From Choanephora cucurbitarum (taxonomy: Eukaryota > Mucoromycota > Mucoromycetes > Mucorales > Choanephoraceae), in the NCBI GenBank assembly GCA_025331435.1, contig JAIWNI010000006.1, positions 62,001 through 126,000 on the forward strand: a DNA stretch of 64,000 bases, given 5' to 3'. A program made the position numbers and the translations under genes. Below, in pieces: positions 22,925 to 34,987 of the stretch (within the stretch, counting starts at the first letter, position 1; the number at the start of each line of letters is the position of its first letter). The notes beneath the pieces were generated by a model, which ran no database searches, was not told where the DNA came from, and saw only the letters and a program-made list of their open reading frames with translations.

Positions 22925-23813
22925 GTGTATCTCTCAGTCTGTCCATGTCAAATAATTTCAATTACTAAAGCAAATGCCTCATTTCAACTAGAAAAAAAGG
23001 AAAAGAGATGATCTTTATTTATGTGGTCTTTCTGAAGCATTGTAACTTGAAAAGATCTTGTATAAGCAAACGGGACAAGATTTTATAGCATACTGGAATC
23101 TTTTGCTTGAATCGCGAATACATCAGCTTTGAAGCCGATGAAACATACGAATCTCAGTTTTTATTGAACATCAACAGCTTTCTCAACTTGCAATCTCTAT
23201 AATTTTTGTTCTGTTGTCTTTCTTTTTTTTTTCATACATTATACAGCCTTTTCTTTTTCCTGACCTGTATAGGTTTCAGGATTTTGTTAGTATTGTTACT
23301 AACACTTCTTTCCCTATGCATGCATAATGATGTAGCTATGTTTCCATTTGAAATACATGTTTCTTGTGTTCACTATGTATAACTCATGACTGATACTGAA
23401 AGAAAGTGAATTTCTCCTTGTCATCTTTATGACAGAATCAGAATATGAAGCTCTCGAGACGTTGTTTGTATCTTTCTTTCTTTCTTTTTTGTGCCCCGGA
23501 AGAAGCTCAATACAACTTTGCAAAATGCCTTTGAAAGATGGAAGTATTATGCTTGGTAACTGGGCTTGTGTTGGTGTTGTTTGTTGCTGACTTTCTTTCT
23601 TCCATATTTTTCTTGCCTTCGTCTTTCATCTTTTCTACTGTTGTCGCTCTCTCTTGTATTCTTTTCATCTGTTCTGCAGCTTAATTTATGTTGCCTTCTC
23701 TTCTATCTCTTTTGCCTATTTCTGCTGCTTGTTTTACATTGTCTCTTGTACTTTCCATCATTTTCATCCTCCAATTGATTCGTTGCTTTTCTTTTTTTTT
23801 GTTCAGCTCTGCT
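22925..23813. other. intergenic region, about 0.9 kb
   Basis: Sequence between the protease relic and the 3' end of the Fcp1 gene. It contains CT-rich stretches (23216-23262, 23575-23800) whose translations are low-complexity Leu/Ser/Phe runs. No gene is supported. Confidence 0.5.
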
Positions 23814-25775
23814 TCACATGTCATTAAGTAGTCTCCTCTTTTGTGAACGGGACGCTGTCTCTTCTTCATCTTCGTCTTCTGATGTATCACGCTCTTTCCG
23901 TTTTTGCCGCAAACATTCTGCTAGCTTTTCAACATGATGGCTGAGATCGCTGTCTTCCTCTGCTCTAATTTTCCTCTTCTTTGGATGTATTGGTCTATCC
24001 ACCTGGCTAATGCTTTCGCACTCTTCAAGCTTTCTTTTCTGCTTATGCATTGTAGCATTTCCATCCTTTCTTTCTTGGTCTTCTTGTTGATCTTTGTTTT
24101 CCTTCTTGTCTTCCTTTTCTTCTGCTTGCTCTGGCTGACCTGGCTGTTCTGCTTCGTCTTCGTTTTCGCAATCGAAAAACTCTTCTTCTTCTTCCTGATA
24201 TTCCTTTGAGTCAAAGAATTCTTCGCCGTCTTTGTCAGAAACTATCAAAAAAGTAGACTCGTCTTGCTTTCTCCAGTACCAGTTTGATTCAAGTATCCAA
24301 CTTTCATCGACAATTTTCGCGTCTGGATAGCCGATGGCTGCTGCGTCTAGAATATCTGGCTTATCCTACAATGTACATGTATGGGTCAGTATATGAAACA
24401 AGCAAATGATACAAAATAACGTAATAAAACTCTTTACTTACAAACTTTGTTATCAGATGAGTTGTCTTTGTTGTCACGTATTCTGAGCATTCTGCACCCA
24501 AAGACTTGGTTAGTCTTGAAAGGCCATCTTCTTGTTTGGACAATGAAACTTGGCAGTCATTTAAAATCCTGGATTTCAATTCAGCAATGATATCAGCCGT
24601 CTTGGGACTTGCAGTTTTGTCTTGCTCGCATTGTCGAAAATATTCAGCATGTACATTGATCAATAACTAAAGAAACAAATGAAAAGTCAGAAAGATTTAA
24701 TGCGCTAGATCTTGTTATTGCTTTTTCTGCTCTATTTTCTTTCTTCTATATTTACCTGTTTGATGGCAGCTAAAATGTCGTCTGACTCAGTTATATTCAA
24801 GATATCGCTGGCATAAGCGGGCTTCGATGAAGCGGCTTCTTTAGATGACTCGGGCTGTAAGCATTCCACATTGCCATTGTTGGCTTCAGCAGCTGGTGAG
24901 TTGGTTGGCGTATTGATGTCGCCAATGCCACAGAAGAATTCATAGGGCTTGATTTCAACTAAAGCAGGCGAATCGTCCCATACTTTGGCAAGATCATCTA
25001 AAACGACTGCCTTAGAGGAATCTAAGTGTGCAAACCGTTCCAAAGACTTTTTCTTACTACCTTTGTTTTCAGTACGTGACATGACTCTGTCACCAAACAA
25101 ATTGCCATCAGGATCAACCAAGCTTGTGATCGTATCAGCGTAGAGTCGTGATCCCATAGTATAGATATGCAGTGTATAATACTGCGACAATTCTTTCAGA
25201 AAGTCATCAAGTCCAGGCCTAAAATAAACCAAAATTATAAAGATAAGTAAAGAAGAAAGAAAAAAAAACAATACAAAGAAAAGACAGAAAAAGGAAAGCA
25301 AATGATTGACCTACCTCAACTTTAAAGTGAGCTTAAGTTGGTTGTCTCTACCGAATGTGAAAGTGTAAATATCCTTCCATTGCTCGTTTTCTTCTGTTGC
25401 CTTTTGCTTTTCGACCCAGTCATAGATGTTGGAGTCACGAGTAGCATGAAGTATAGTTTGGTCAATGTCAATGACCAGTGAGAGTTTCTTGTCAGTCAAC
25501 AGGGGAGTTGTGTCTTGATCACCAACTTGTTCTTTTTCCTAATGCGCGTAAAAGAGAATTTAGTTTACAAGTGTTGTGTTCAATTTAGTATACGTACCAA
25601 CAAAATAGGTGTGTTTTCTGTTGAATCTTGAGTAACTTGGATGGCGGACCTACTAAAAACAACCATTTAGTGATACTGTCAATTTTAGTCTATCAACAGC
25701 TTCTTACTCTGCTTTTTCAGTTGAAACGCAGGAATCGCGCGAATTATAGGTTGGAAGAGAATCAGAACAGGACAT
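23814..25775 (-). CDS. FCP1: RNA polymerase II CTD phosphatase (FCP1)
   Basis: Nuclear phosphatase that removes phosphate from the polymerase II C-terminal repeats. The catalytic motif is LSLVIDIDQTILHAT (DxDxT). It is followed by RPGLDDFLKELSQYYTLHIYTMGSR, GNLFGDRVMSR, and SKAVVLDDLAKVWDD (second Asp-Asp motif). A BRCT domain follows (SRLTKSLGAECSEYVTTKTTHLIT ... DAKIVDESWILESNWYWRK), then a very acidic tail rich in Glu/Asp with FFDSKEY and EEFFDCENE, and a Lys/Arg-rich end (KKRKIRAEE...KRRLLNDM). About 550 residues in six or seven exons; exon 1 starts MSCSDSLPTYNSRD at 25775. Only about 60 residues precede the catalytic motif, fewer than in budding or fission yeast Fcp1. The acidic tail may bind TFIIF as in other Fcp1 proteins (inference). 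Confidence 0.93.
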
Positions 25776-26318
25776 TTTTAGCCTTTTTTTTTTTGGAATA
25801 AAGAGGTAAAGAAAATAAATATTTCATGGTTGTTTATTTATTCTGATCAGAAAAGGATCTGCGTCATTCACTATCGGCGCTCTAAAACTAGGGTCTTCAG
25901 GGTGTGCCACTTGAGTTTTTTTTTCTTCAGCAAATGACCTTCAACACGATACGATGTCGTCAGCAAACAAGTAGCTCTTAAAAAAAAAGAAAAAAAAAGG
26001 AGGCTTATTTTTCTGTTTAGTAATGAACTCGTTATAGTTTGTTTTGTCTCTATCTGGATTCTCATTACTTAGCAATCGCTTGCTCTTTTAATTTTATTTT
26101 TCTTAAAGAGCACAGACCATTTAAAATTAGGCGCTGAGTTGTATTTAGAGAGCTGCCATGGTATGAAGGCTGCTGTTCACAAAATAACTTTCTTTTGCAT
26201 TTTCTACAGTGTCAGTAACATTAGTGCGTCTTTCAGCTCATAAACAATAAGAAACTTAGCTCTTCATACTTTTCCATCTACACCTATATCAGCTCGAAGT
26301 GAAGCACCTTGGGGAAAG

Positions 26319-28130
26319 GTGACCGAAAGGGGTCATCAGTTGTGTGTTCCATCCTCTTCCAGATCTCGCCACCAGAACGATACTCTCAAGTGCGTCACAG
26401 AGGTCATCTTCCGAACTCCAGACTTTGAGACAGAGCTTTTAGACTACAGAGCTGATAGTATTGTTCACCAAACTTTGATTGCCAGATCAATTATTTTTAA
26501 ATTCCCTCCAGGCATTTTTGCCAATCATATGGAGGCTTATGAGGCTATTGATACCGAACTTGGCCCTATGGAGGGTTTTTGGCACCTCATTTGGTTTACC
26601 TTTGAACATTCCAATAACGAATCAATTGAGTCTCACGACCGTACCTTTCAGACTGGTTTAGTTTTAGGCGACATGACTTTTAGGGGGCACTGCTAGCTCT
26701 TCTGTCACCAGTCCCCAACTCCTTTATCCATGTCAACCTAAACGCAATCAACATCCCACCAAGAGTAGGACTTTTATTTTGTTTGAGTGAATCATTGGCT
26801 CATTACGATATAATTCATCTGATCAAAAGCTATACTGACAAAGACTTTCTTTTTCTATGGTAAGATAAGCTTCGTAATTGATGCGTAGACTCCAGAACCT
26901 AAGATACCTGACGAAAAGGTTAATCCTGTTTGGGACCTCACTCGCTAACTTTATTTGAGCTACCGGGATGGACACGCACCTGCGTCCTTTAAAGGTGTCG
27001 TCCCAGTTTGTTTCTGCTCCTTATTTTTCGATATCCTCTGCTTACAAGATGTACATCATGTGCAAGCCCTATCATTTACTGACACTCATCAACATAAATC
27101 TTGCATCTGCCTTTTTCCCACCATCTCATCTCACATCATATGGTACACAGCCGTTATATGTCTATGGCTTTTCTGAATCAACACTAATCATGTATTTGTT
27201 CTGCTTGTCTTGCTTAAACCGAGTATTTTTAGATCCTTTTTAAAGTCTAGTTCACCTATGATGCAACTTCTTGAGCTAATTGGTGATCTTCCTGATCTGA
27301 ACTTGTGTGAATCCTGGTCCCTCTCTTGACCCTTTCTTGGTTGTTAGGTCTTCCTTTGTTCTTAGTCGTAACAAAACATCCTATACCTTTGCTGCTTTTG
27401 CCACGAATTCCTCATCCTTATCTGGTATCATATTGCTGTGTTTAGACAATCAATCGGATGCCTTGGTAATCAGTAGAGCGTTTATTCAATCTTCTCTTCG
27501 TCCACTCTTATACCTCTTTGGCGCCATCTTTTTGCCTAGTCTTACCGATATTGTAACCTGTGACTTATACCCTCTGATAAAAGTCGATACAGACTGCTGT
27601 CTCTAAGCTCGAACATACTGTTGGTTTCGTCTCATCCAACTTATTCCATTGCCTATCTCCCTTCTATGCCAGGCCGATTGATTGATGTTGGCTATAAGGG
27701 AGTTTCATGGCTATCTTTGACGTTAGTTTGAATCAGCCACGTCAGTGATAGGCAAAGGATAGGCAAACAGTTCACACATAGTTCCCGTTTAAGGCCCTTG
27801 CCCCTTTCAGACTTCCATCGACTAGCTGGAAACTGATGTTGCAACTGCCCCTCTTACCAGCAGCCTTGATGCCTTGGTGGTGTCTTTTGCATGATTGTGT
27901 AGCCAATGCCTCAAGGTTTTACAGCTGGAAGGACTCGCTTATCTGTCTCTTTCCGGAGACCGTTTTTCCTCTTTTTTGTTGAGTACCGTTTTAAGCGGCA
28001 ATACTAGACTCAGGTACTTGCCTTCAGTTTGAACTACTCTTCTCAGCCTCAAGAATGCTTTCAACTCTCTCTGTCTCCACTCTCCTGGTCTTGGGTTCCG
28101 CCTTACTGTTTCTATGAAGTTATCATGATT
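26319..28130 (+). mobile_element. decayed non-LTR (LINE-like) retroelement
   Basis: Plus-strand sequence with several long but broken frames. The 26319-26696 frame (RTPDFETELLDYRADSIVHQTLIARS ... GLVLGDMTFRG) resembles the ORF1/gag-like proteins of Mucorales LINEs. A stretch at about 26958-27028 (SYRDGHAPASFKG...PVCFC) looks like a mutated CCHC zinc-knuckle pair. At about 27872-27940 the translation PWWCLLHDCVANASRFYSW matches the W-W-x-L-L-H motif found near the end of LINE ORF2 proteins. Stops and frameshifts throughout mean it is dead. No reverse-transcriptase active-site motif survives. The family assignment rests on motif memory, so it is tentative. Confidence 0.5.
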
Positions 28131-28559
28131 GATGTGTTTTCGATCAGTACCAGTGGGATCAAGAGACGTCGTTTCAAAGTTTTCTTATTAGCCATAGATT
28201 TGTGATGGATCAACTTCCTTGAGATTCTTTGTACCTCAAAGAGGGCAGAAAGCATGAAAATGGTGTGTTGTTGACCATGCTTGACCAGTGAGATTGCCAT
28301 ATAGCTAAAGATTGCAGCTCATTTAATGAGCGAGATATGCTCGTATTTAGCAAAGTTGTGTCAAGTATTCAATATTTTCGCAATGTCAAAATAGATATAC
28401 AATATCAATCTAAAGAACATTCTGTACCATACTTCCTATTTAGAGGGACGTTTTACTATTTCCCTTGGGTTAGTGGGTGAAGACAGTGACGAGACGGATT
28501 GAAAAGGAAAAAAGGCCAATAAGGAAAGCGCTAGACTATCTAGTTAAAATCTAAAAAAC

Positions 28560-31219
28560 ACTTTGGATGCCTGTGAAAAGCAAGGACAGAATGAGAGAGG
28601 CCAAGGTGGCAAAGTCCCAGAAGGTATCATCCATATCCATACGATTGAAAACCAAACCCACGGTTTCGAAGAGAATATGCATAACGAATACATAGTTTAA
28701 AGATGTAAGTGTTCGTAGCGCAGGGAAGAAATATTAGAGTAACGATGAAAAGTCAAATAGTATGCTGTAGGGAAGTTTGGCAAATCAATGAGTTGTCCAA
28801 AGACTAGAGGACCAATTTAGCCCAACTACGAGTAAGTATGCTTCCTAAAGTAATAGAATTTGTAGCTACCTTTCAAATCTAACTTTTTCAGATTTGGCAA
28901 AATCGATTGGTTAAAAAAAAAAGAAGAAGATGCACACAATGCCTCAAAGTTTTTTTCGCCCAAGAGCATAGACTTAGTTTTCAGATAGCTGATATCCAAT
29001 CCAATCTTGTCTAACTCATCGATCAAAGTCAACAGATCCAGAGCGACATGACCATGGATGCTTTGATCTTCAAAATCAACATTTCAATTCATAAGGACAT
29101 GAATTATTGTGGCTTCGTCAATGTTAGCCTGAGTACTCAAATCTATAGTTTTCGATGACATACAAATTCTGTACAGATACAGTATGGTAGAAGCGAAAAA
29201 GAACAAAACAAAAGAATAAACACGGAACATACTAGCTTCCAAGGAATAGGATCTCCATACACTCTTTTCTCTATTTTTTTAGCCGCTGCTGCGCTAAACT
29301 CGCAACTTTTGGTAACAATGAAAGCAAAAAGGCAAAAGGGTTTGATGATGACCAAACCTTTTATACAAATAGTAAAAATCAAGTCATAAATAGATAAAGC
29401 TAGTAAAGTTATGCTCTAAAAACAAAACGAAAAGGCTTTGCAAAATCAATAATGAAAATGGTTTTCAACTTGAAGTGTCGAATTCCCCAGAGCTTCACAA
29501 GCTAAATACTATAAGCCCTTGAGCATTCAAAAGATCTTCTTGAACAGCGCTATTGCACATAGAGTATTCAACAAACCCAGGCCTTCTTCCTCTCGCGATA
29601 AATAGAGGTGGATGTAACGAAAACCAGTTTTGGTCTCTTGGTTGACAGGCTGGTAGGTGATGTATTTTAGCTATCTAAGGAAATCTTATGGGAATGCGAC
29701 CTCAGAGGGTGCATGTAATGGTTTGACCAGAATGGCCGAATCTGTAATGATTATTCTGCTTAAGATGGAGAGGTGTTGTTGCGCGAGAAAGCATCGCACT
29801 AAATTCGACTGAATATGATTAGATCTTCTTCCGTCCAGCTGTGTTGCAGTAGATGATTGGGAGGGTTAAATAGCCAAGGATTGTGTTGGATGTACGATCA
29901 TTTCAGGAGCCTATAGCCTAGCCTTTAAGGATAGGGTGGAAGGAGCTGATTGGATTGCTGCTGAAACAGACAGTTTTAGTCTTTTGAAATAACAGTACTA
30001 AACCTGATTCAGACAAGGATTCTGCTGACCCTTCTAGTCAGAATGCGATGATACGTTACGTGTTAGATCTCTATCTCTACTCTAAGTTGATAACCCTATT
30101 GTAAGTATGCTACCGTAAAATAGACTCCTTGAGAGATCTAACTCAACTTTGACGACCGTGCCAAAGCAGTTCCACAATTCATTATATCTTTTCTTGGAAA
30201 TGATCATCCTTTTTGCTCTATTGAGAAGTCAATTTCTTGCGAGATTGCCTTTTGCACATTCGGAAAAAAGCACCAACAGAAAGCAATTTGGAGCAAAAAC
30301 CAAAAAAGAAAACAGTGCAAAAGTTGATATACCAATTGTACGCAACTCTCATCCTGATGCAAAGCAAGTAAGACGGTGGGATTTATATGCTTACAATTTT
30401 TTCTGTTTAATGTGGGTGAAAAGAAGAGCGATAGACATTGTTCTAGTTTTGTTTGTACCAAACCGATCTCGTAAGTGAGTGTGAAGAGGGAATGATTGTA
30501 TCGTAGACAAGTTTGGTTTGTCAAAACAAATCAAATTTGATTTCACATTCTGCGACGTTGGGTATGTATACCAATATTTTCATCATCATCGTTGGCTTGA
30601 ATGATACCTTGATTGTCTCGTCCTATTCTGAAGTAGATCCAGATAGTTTCCATCAGAAGGTCTCTCAGTCTTTGATATACATTGTCATAGTTTTCTCCAT
30701 TGAACTGCTGAATACAATATACAGTAATTCTTTGATGAATTCCTGGACAGCAACTTGAGCACTGGCCCGAGTTAGACGTAGGATAGGATGACCAGCTATA
30801 CCCAGTTTGTCGATAATGTAGTTTACACGATCATCAGTGAAGACTATGCGGCTAGCAGATGAAATCAACGAAGCAAGAACCCAAAGAATTGACATATGGA
30901 GGTTGGGCATCTGAATATGACGAAATAGGTCAGTAGCAACATTAAGGGCATTCTCAGCAATCCATAACGCAATGTGGTGGTTGTCAGCAAAAGCAATTCT
31001 ACCTCCGGCACGTTTCGTTGCTGAATAATAGACGCCTTTTAAATCACAAGTACAGAAATGGATCTGGCGACAACTTGGTATCATATGTGACAATGGAGCG
31101 TGCAACAAATAAGTCTGTCCAAAGGGGCCGAGAGGATCCATTAATAGAAAAGACCTCTGTTTTGTGTTGGTTAAGACGATTGACTGTATATCCAGTCTTG
31201 GTTGAAAGAAGCTAGCCAT
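28560..31219 (-). pseudogene. decayed coding sequence, minus strand, origin unclear
   Basis: Fragments of coherent protein sequence occur on the minus strand but do not join into one frame. They are: 30665-31219 (MASFFQPRLDIQSIVL ... GIAGHPILRLTRASAQ), 29143-29382, 28826-29032 (MTLIDELDKIGLDISYLKTK), and 28565-28850 (GPLVFGQLIDLPNFPTAYYL, then after a frameshift LNYVFVMHILFETVGLVFNR and MDMDDTFWDFATLASLILSL). Around 29520-29640 the frame reads REREEGLGLLNTLCAIALFK, reminiscent of Mucorales LINE ORF2. It could be one or two old genes or another retroelement. No family can be named. Confidence 0.35.
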
Positions 31220-31541
31220 TAAACATTCAATTTTGTTCTGTTACAAGCAAATCAGTTACTGCATGAGTTAGCAAGATCTCTTCGAGTAGTTTCGCTCTAT
31301 ATAATTTACTTTCATATCTAGTCAACAAGACTCTTCAGTAATAGGCGGATGAGTAGATTTGCTTCTCTCTTTTACAAACAAGCAAGTTTACAATGCAAAT
31401 TTACAATGCAATTGACTCAAGTTTGATGTATTAAAAAAGAAGAGAGGAAGGGACTCTCGCTTCAGCTGAAATGTGCCAAAAAGCAATGCTTAAAGCAATG
31501 TAGAGAAAAAAGAAAAACGTGTATTTACAAGTTTATTTACA

Positions 31542-31673
31542 TTATATACAAGAAGAAGAAGAAGAAGCCTTTGTTGGGAGTTCTACTGTCTGCTTAATCA
31601 AATGTGTGAGGACCCTAGATTTCTCTGCTTTTTGCTTCTTCATCAGTTGGGCAATGCTGTCATTAATTGCTCT
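31542..31673 (-). other. possible orphan last exon
   Basis: A 44-codon open stretch bounded by a good acceptor (TTTATCTAG at about 31674-31682 on the minus strand, with a CTAAG branch-like sequence upstream) and ending at TAA. It reads RAINDSIAQLMKKQKAEKSR... and ends in a Ser run. It looks like the amphipathic C-terminus of a real protein, but no matching upstream exon is visible. A MITE copy sits only about 110 bp upstream of the acceptor, so the gene may have been cut off. It could also be chance. Confidence 0.3.
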
Positions 31674-31785
31674 CTAGATAAAAGCAGACACTTAGTTATT
31701 TTGTCTGTATGAAACAGTTTCAAGGAAAGTAGATGGTGATAAAAACGTTCTTATATCAGGACATCTTTTCTCTTCTTTGAATAGA

Positions 31786-31951
31786 TACAGTAGTCGTTCG
31801 ACTTAAGAGTGTTTGGTTTAATATAAGAGTAGTAATTACTTTACTTGAAAATCGCTTGAAGCGCTAAAATACCATTCAATTTAAGATTGTGCTCAATATA
31901 AGAGTGTATCTCTCAGGAATATGCACACTCCTAAATAAAGCGACTATTGTA
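31786..31951 (+). mobile_element. MITE copy A (TIR element, TA target)
   Basis: About 166 bp bounded by imperfect terminal inverted repeats: TACAGTAGTCGTTCGACTTAAGAGTGT on the left (31786 onward), and on the right the complement of TACAATAGTCGCTTTATTTAGGAGTGT (ending 31951). The ends start with TA plus CAGTAGTCG, typical of Tc1/mariner/pogo-type elements with TA target duplication. No coding capacity. It is the same element as 34811-34987 in the opposite orientation. Confidence 0.75.
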
Positions 31952-33578
31952 GTCTATTACAACAGTTGCTTTGTTTAGAAGCATTGGTATGTTTTAGGTT
32001 TTCTGGTTTTATGTTATATATACTTTTATACAAGATGTTTTAATGCTTAAAGCAATTCTTATTCTAAAAAACTCCACTCTTGAAATGAGCATAGACTAAG
32101 AACAAACACTCCTCAGTTAAGACAAAAAATACCGATATAGTTTTTATAAATATTTAGTAAATCATCCTTCAGCAATGCAACGAATTTGAAAGAGCTTTAA
32201 CAGCTTACTTTGACAACAATAAGTTGATTGTAAGACAAACTGTCATGTCTTTTTATGAGCTCAGTTGCCGTTTTTTTTATTTGAGATACAGAACTCATAG
32301 AAATAGACTGCTATATGTTGTATGTAGCTTGCTTTGTCTTGACATACATAACCTCTGGATTGAACCGATAATGGACTTTGTTGTTGATTTCACCCATCAT
32401 AAATGAACATAGGAGAAGCAGGGTTACTTGACAAAAAAGGCAAGATAAACTGGACTTAAAAAGGTTAAATCTAAAACGATTGGACCCTTAAAAGGACAAA
32501 CAACTTTCTGTTTTGTCATTCTAAACTATTTATACAACATTATAACTGTAATACTATTTCATATGCACAAGCTGGTTTATTGACTGTGTCTCGTCTTTTT
32601 GTCTCTCTAACACATTATCTTGTAACTGGTTTGTATCAAAACCGGAACATAGTCATTGGAAAAAAAGAAACTAGTTCGTACCAACAGGAAAAAACGAATC
32701 CCTCTTTCAATAAAGCGTATTAAGTGCAGTTTGGTTGACTAATCGAAGTTTCAACATGCTTTCAAGAACAAGATTGAAAAGGAAAAGGTCACTTTCTATA
32801 ACTGATTAGACAACAAATGCTGCAAAATCAAGCAGCATGGGTCTGAGTCTTATATTAACAACTGTTCTAAATAAAGAGAGGGAAAAACAGTTTAAACGAG
32901 TTAGAGAGATAATTACTACCTTCTTGGTTTAAATCTCATAAAGATTAGGGTAAAATGGGGATTTTGTCGGTAAAAACCAGTTAAAAAAAACCGATAATAT
33001 GTTACATCATTATCCTTTTTTTTTCGCTACAAGATAAGCTAAGGAATTTGAAAACGAACAACATTAACAGGTGATTGACAACATGGTTTTCCCTTTGATC
33101 ATCATACAAATAGATAGCAAGACTGAGGATTGTCTTGTTAAAGAAAAAAAAAAGGACAGGTGGGAAAATTCAGGGGCGAAAATTAATTCTGCTGACAGGC
33201 ACCAAATACCCTAAATCTTCAGCCAATCCAATTGCTAGCTAGAGAGAACTCATTATCATATGAATCTTTATAAGTCAGAAAACAACAACAAAATAAGGAA
33301 AATAAAGCATGTATTGCCAGTATAGTTAAGCAATACAACAGTCTACTGCTAAAAGCGTATGTTGCATTGAGAGAGGAATGATGAGAGAAAACTACTTTGT
33401 ATTCACTTTTCTTTTCTTTTGTATTCTGGAAATTATGCTCACAGTAAAAGTAAGGTTACACAGTTATACATTTTATTTTTTTGCGGGGTAAAAAAAAATA
33501 ATGATTAAGTAATTTTATTCTTGTTGGCACATTTCCTTTTTCTTTCTTTCTCTTTCTTCATCTTATTGCCCTCATCTC
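31952..33578. other. intergenic region, about 1.6 kb
   Basis: Upstream region of the acylcarnitine carrier gene. A frame at 32170-32406 after a possible acceptor (CNEFERALTAYFDNNKLIVR) has protein-like composition but no partner exon. The rest is AT-rich, and a T/C-rich tract at 33535-33565 precedes the carrier ATG. Confidence 0.4.
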
Positions 33579-34702
33579 ATGACTACCGAACAAAAACAAG
33601 TTGAAATCACTACTGCTGAAGTAAAGAGCGATACTGCTTCTTCTGTCAAGTCCTTCCTTTCAGGTGGTTTCGGTGGTATGGCCTCTGTCTTAGTAGGGTA
33701 AAGTAGTAACAGGAACACTTCGAGATTAAGAAAAGGTAGAATTGAAGCGCGTTTATTCATAGTCAACCCTTCGACCTTGTCAAGGTGCGTTTGCAGACAA
33801 GTCAAGGTGTCTACAAGAACACAGCTGATTGTTTCAAGCAAATCGTCAAGAATGATGGTGTTTTGGGTTTGTACCGTGGTATGGCCACTCCTTTTGCTAG
33901 TATCACACCTATCTTTGCTGTCAGCTTCTGGGTAAAGTACTTGAATATACTGGATTAAACGCAGTCTATATACTCACCTGTTTTTCTTTTGATACGTATA
34001 GTCTTATGATTTAGGTAAAAAGATTGTTTATGGCCTAAGAGACAAAAACGATGTTAGCAGACCTCTCTCATTGACTGAAATCACCTTTGCTGGTGCTTTC
34101 TCTGCTGTTCCTACTACCTTGTTCATGGCTCCCTCTGAGCGTGTAAAGGTGTTGATGCAAATTCAAGGTCAAGGTGGTGAATCTAAATACAAAGGTCCTT
34201 TGGACGTCGTACGTCAACTCTACAAGGAAGGAGGTGTGCGCTCCATCTGGAGAGGTACAGGTGCTACTCTTTTGCGTGACTCTCCTGGTTCTGCTGCTTA
34301 CTTTGTTGCTTATGAACTTGTCAAGAAGGGTCTTACACCTGAAGGTGCTCGTCCTGAAGATTTGAGTTTCGGTGCTGTCTTGTTTGCTGGTGGTAAGTAA
34401 TCTTTTTTTTTTTTTGAGTGGGAGATAGATAATATTGATTCTTATATTTAAAAAAAGGTATGGCTGGTGTTGCAATGTGGACCATTGCTATTCCTCCTGA
34501 TGTTCTCAAATCCCGTTTGCAATCTGCCCCTGCCGGTACTTACAGCGGTCTTGGTGACTGTCTTAAGAAGACACTCAAGACAGATGGTCCCACTGCCCTC
34601 TTCAAGGGTCTTGGTCCTGCCATGTTGAGAGCCTTCCCTGCTAATGCTGCTACATTCTTGGGTGTAGAGTATTCCATGAAGGCCATGAACATGTTGTTTT
34701 AA
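33579..34702 (+). CDS. CRC1: mitochondrial carnitine/acylcarnitine carrier
   Basis: Inner-membrane carrier of the SLC25 family exchanging acylcarnitine for carnitine. Four exons encode about 300 residues with three carrier repeats: QPFDLVKVRLQTSQGVYKNT, then MAPSERVKVLMQIQGQ, then PPDVLKSRLQSAPAGTY. Each has the P-x-[DE]-x-x-[KR] signature and a following GxxxLYRG/IWRGTG/LFKGLG motif. The second signature (P-S-E-R-V-K) and third (PPDVLKSR) are the pattern I associate with the acylcarnitine/ornithine carrier subgroup, and the first repeat fits Crc1. ATG at 33579 (MTTEQKQVEITTAEVK). The next gene downstream, carnitine acetyltransferase, acts in the same acetyl shuttle. A MITE lies about 110 bp after the stop. 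Confidence 0.88.
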
Positions 34703-34810
34703 GTTAATATAGAATGAAATTTGTGGGCAGTGCTCATAAAGAAAGAAAAAAACAAAGGATGTCATCTTGTTCAGTATAGGATTGAACAATATCAGTGTAT
34801 ATTTATGTAA

Positions 34811-34987
34811 TACAATAGTCGCTTTATTTAAGAGTGTGCATATTCTTGAGAAATACACTCTTATATTGAGCATACTCTTAAATCGAATGGTATTGTAGCG
34901 CCTGAAGCGATTTTCAAGTTGAAGGGTTGCACTCTTATATTGAGCATACTCTTAAATCAAACACTCTTAAATCGAGCGACTACTGTA
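34811..34987 (-). mobile_element. MITE copy B (TIR element, TA target)
   Basis: About 177 bp, the reverse complement of copy A with small differences. On the minus strand it starts TACAGTAGTCGCTCGATTTAAGAGTG and ends GCGACTATTGTA. It contains two perfect 29-bp copies of the same internal sequence, at 34856-34884 and 34930-34958 (core TATTGAGCATACTCTTAAATC minus its last base); copy A does not have both intact. It lies in the likely 3' region of the acylcarnitine carrier gene. No coding capacity. Confidence 0.75.

Noticed and set aside
23566..23778. Plus-strand frame rich in Leu, Phe and Ser
   Set aside because: Low-complexity translation of a CT-rich tract; no start context or motif.
23921..24214. 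Overlapping Lys- or Phe/Leu-rich frames on both strands
   Set aside because: Shadows of the acidic, Glu/Lys-rich C-terminal exon of the Fcp1 gene.
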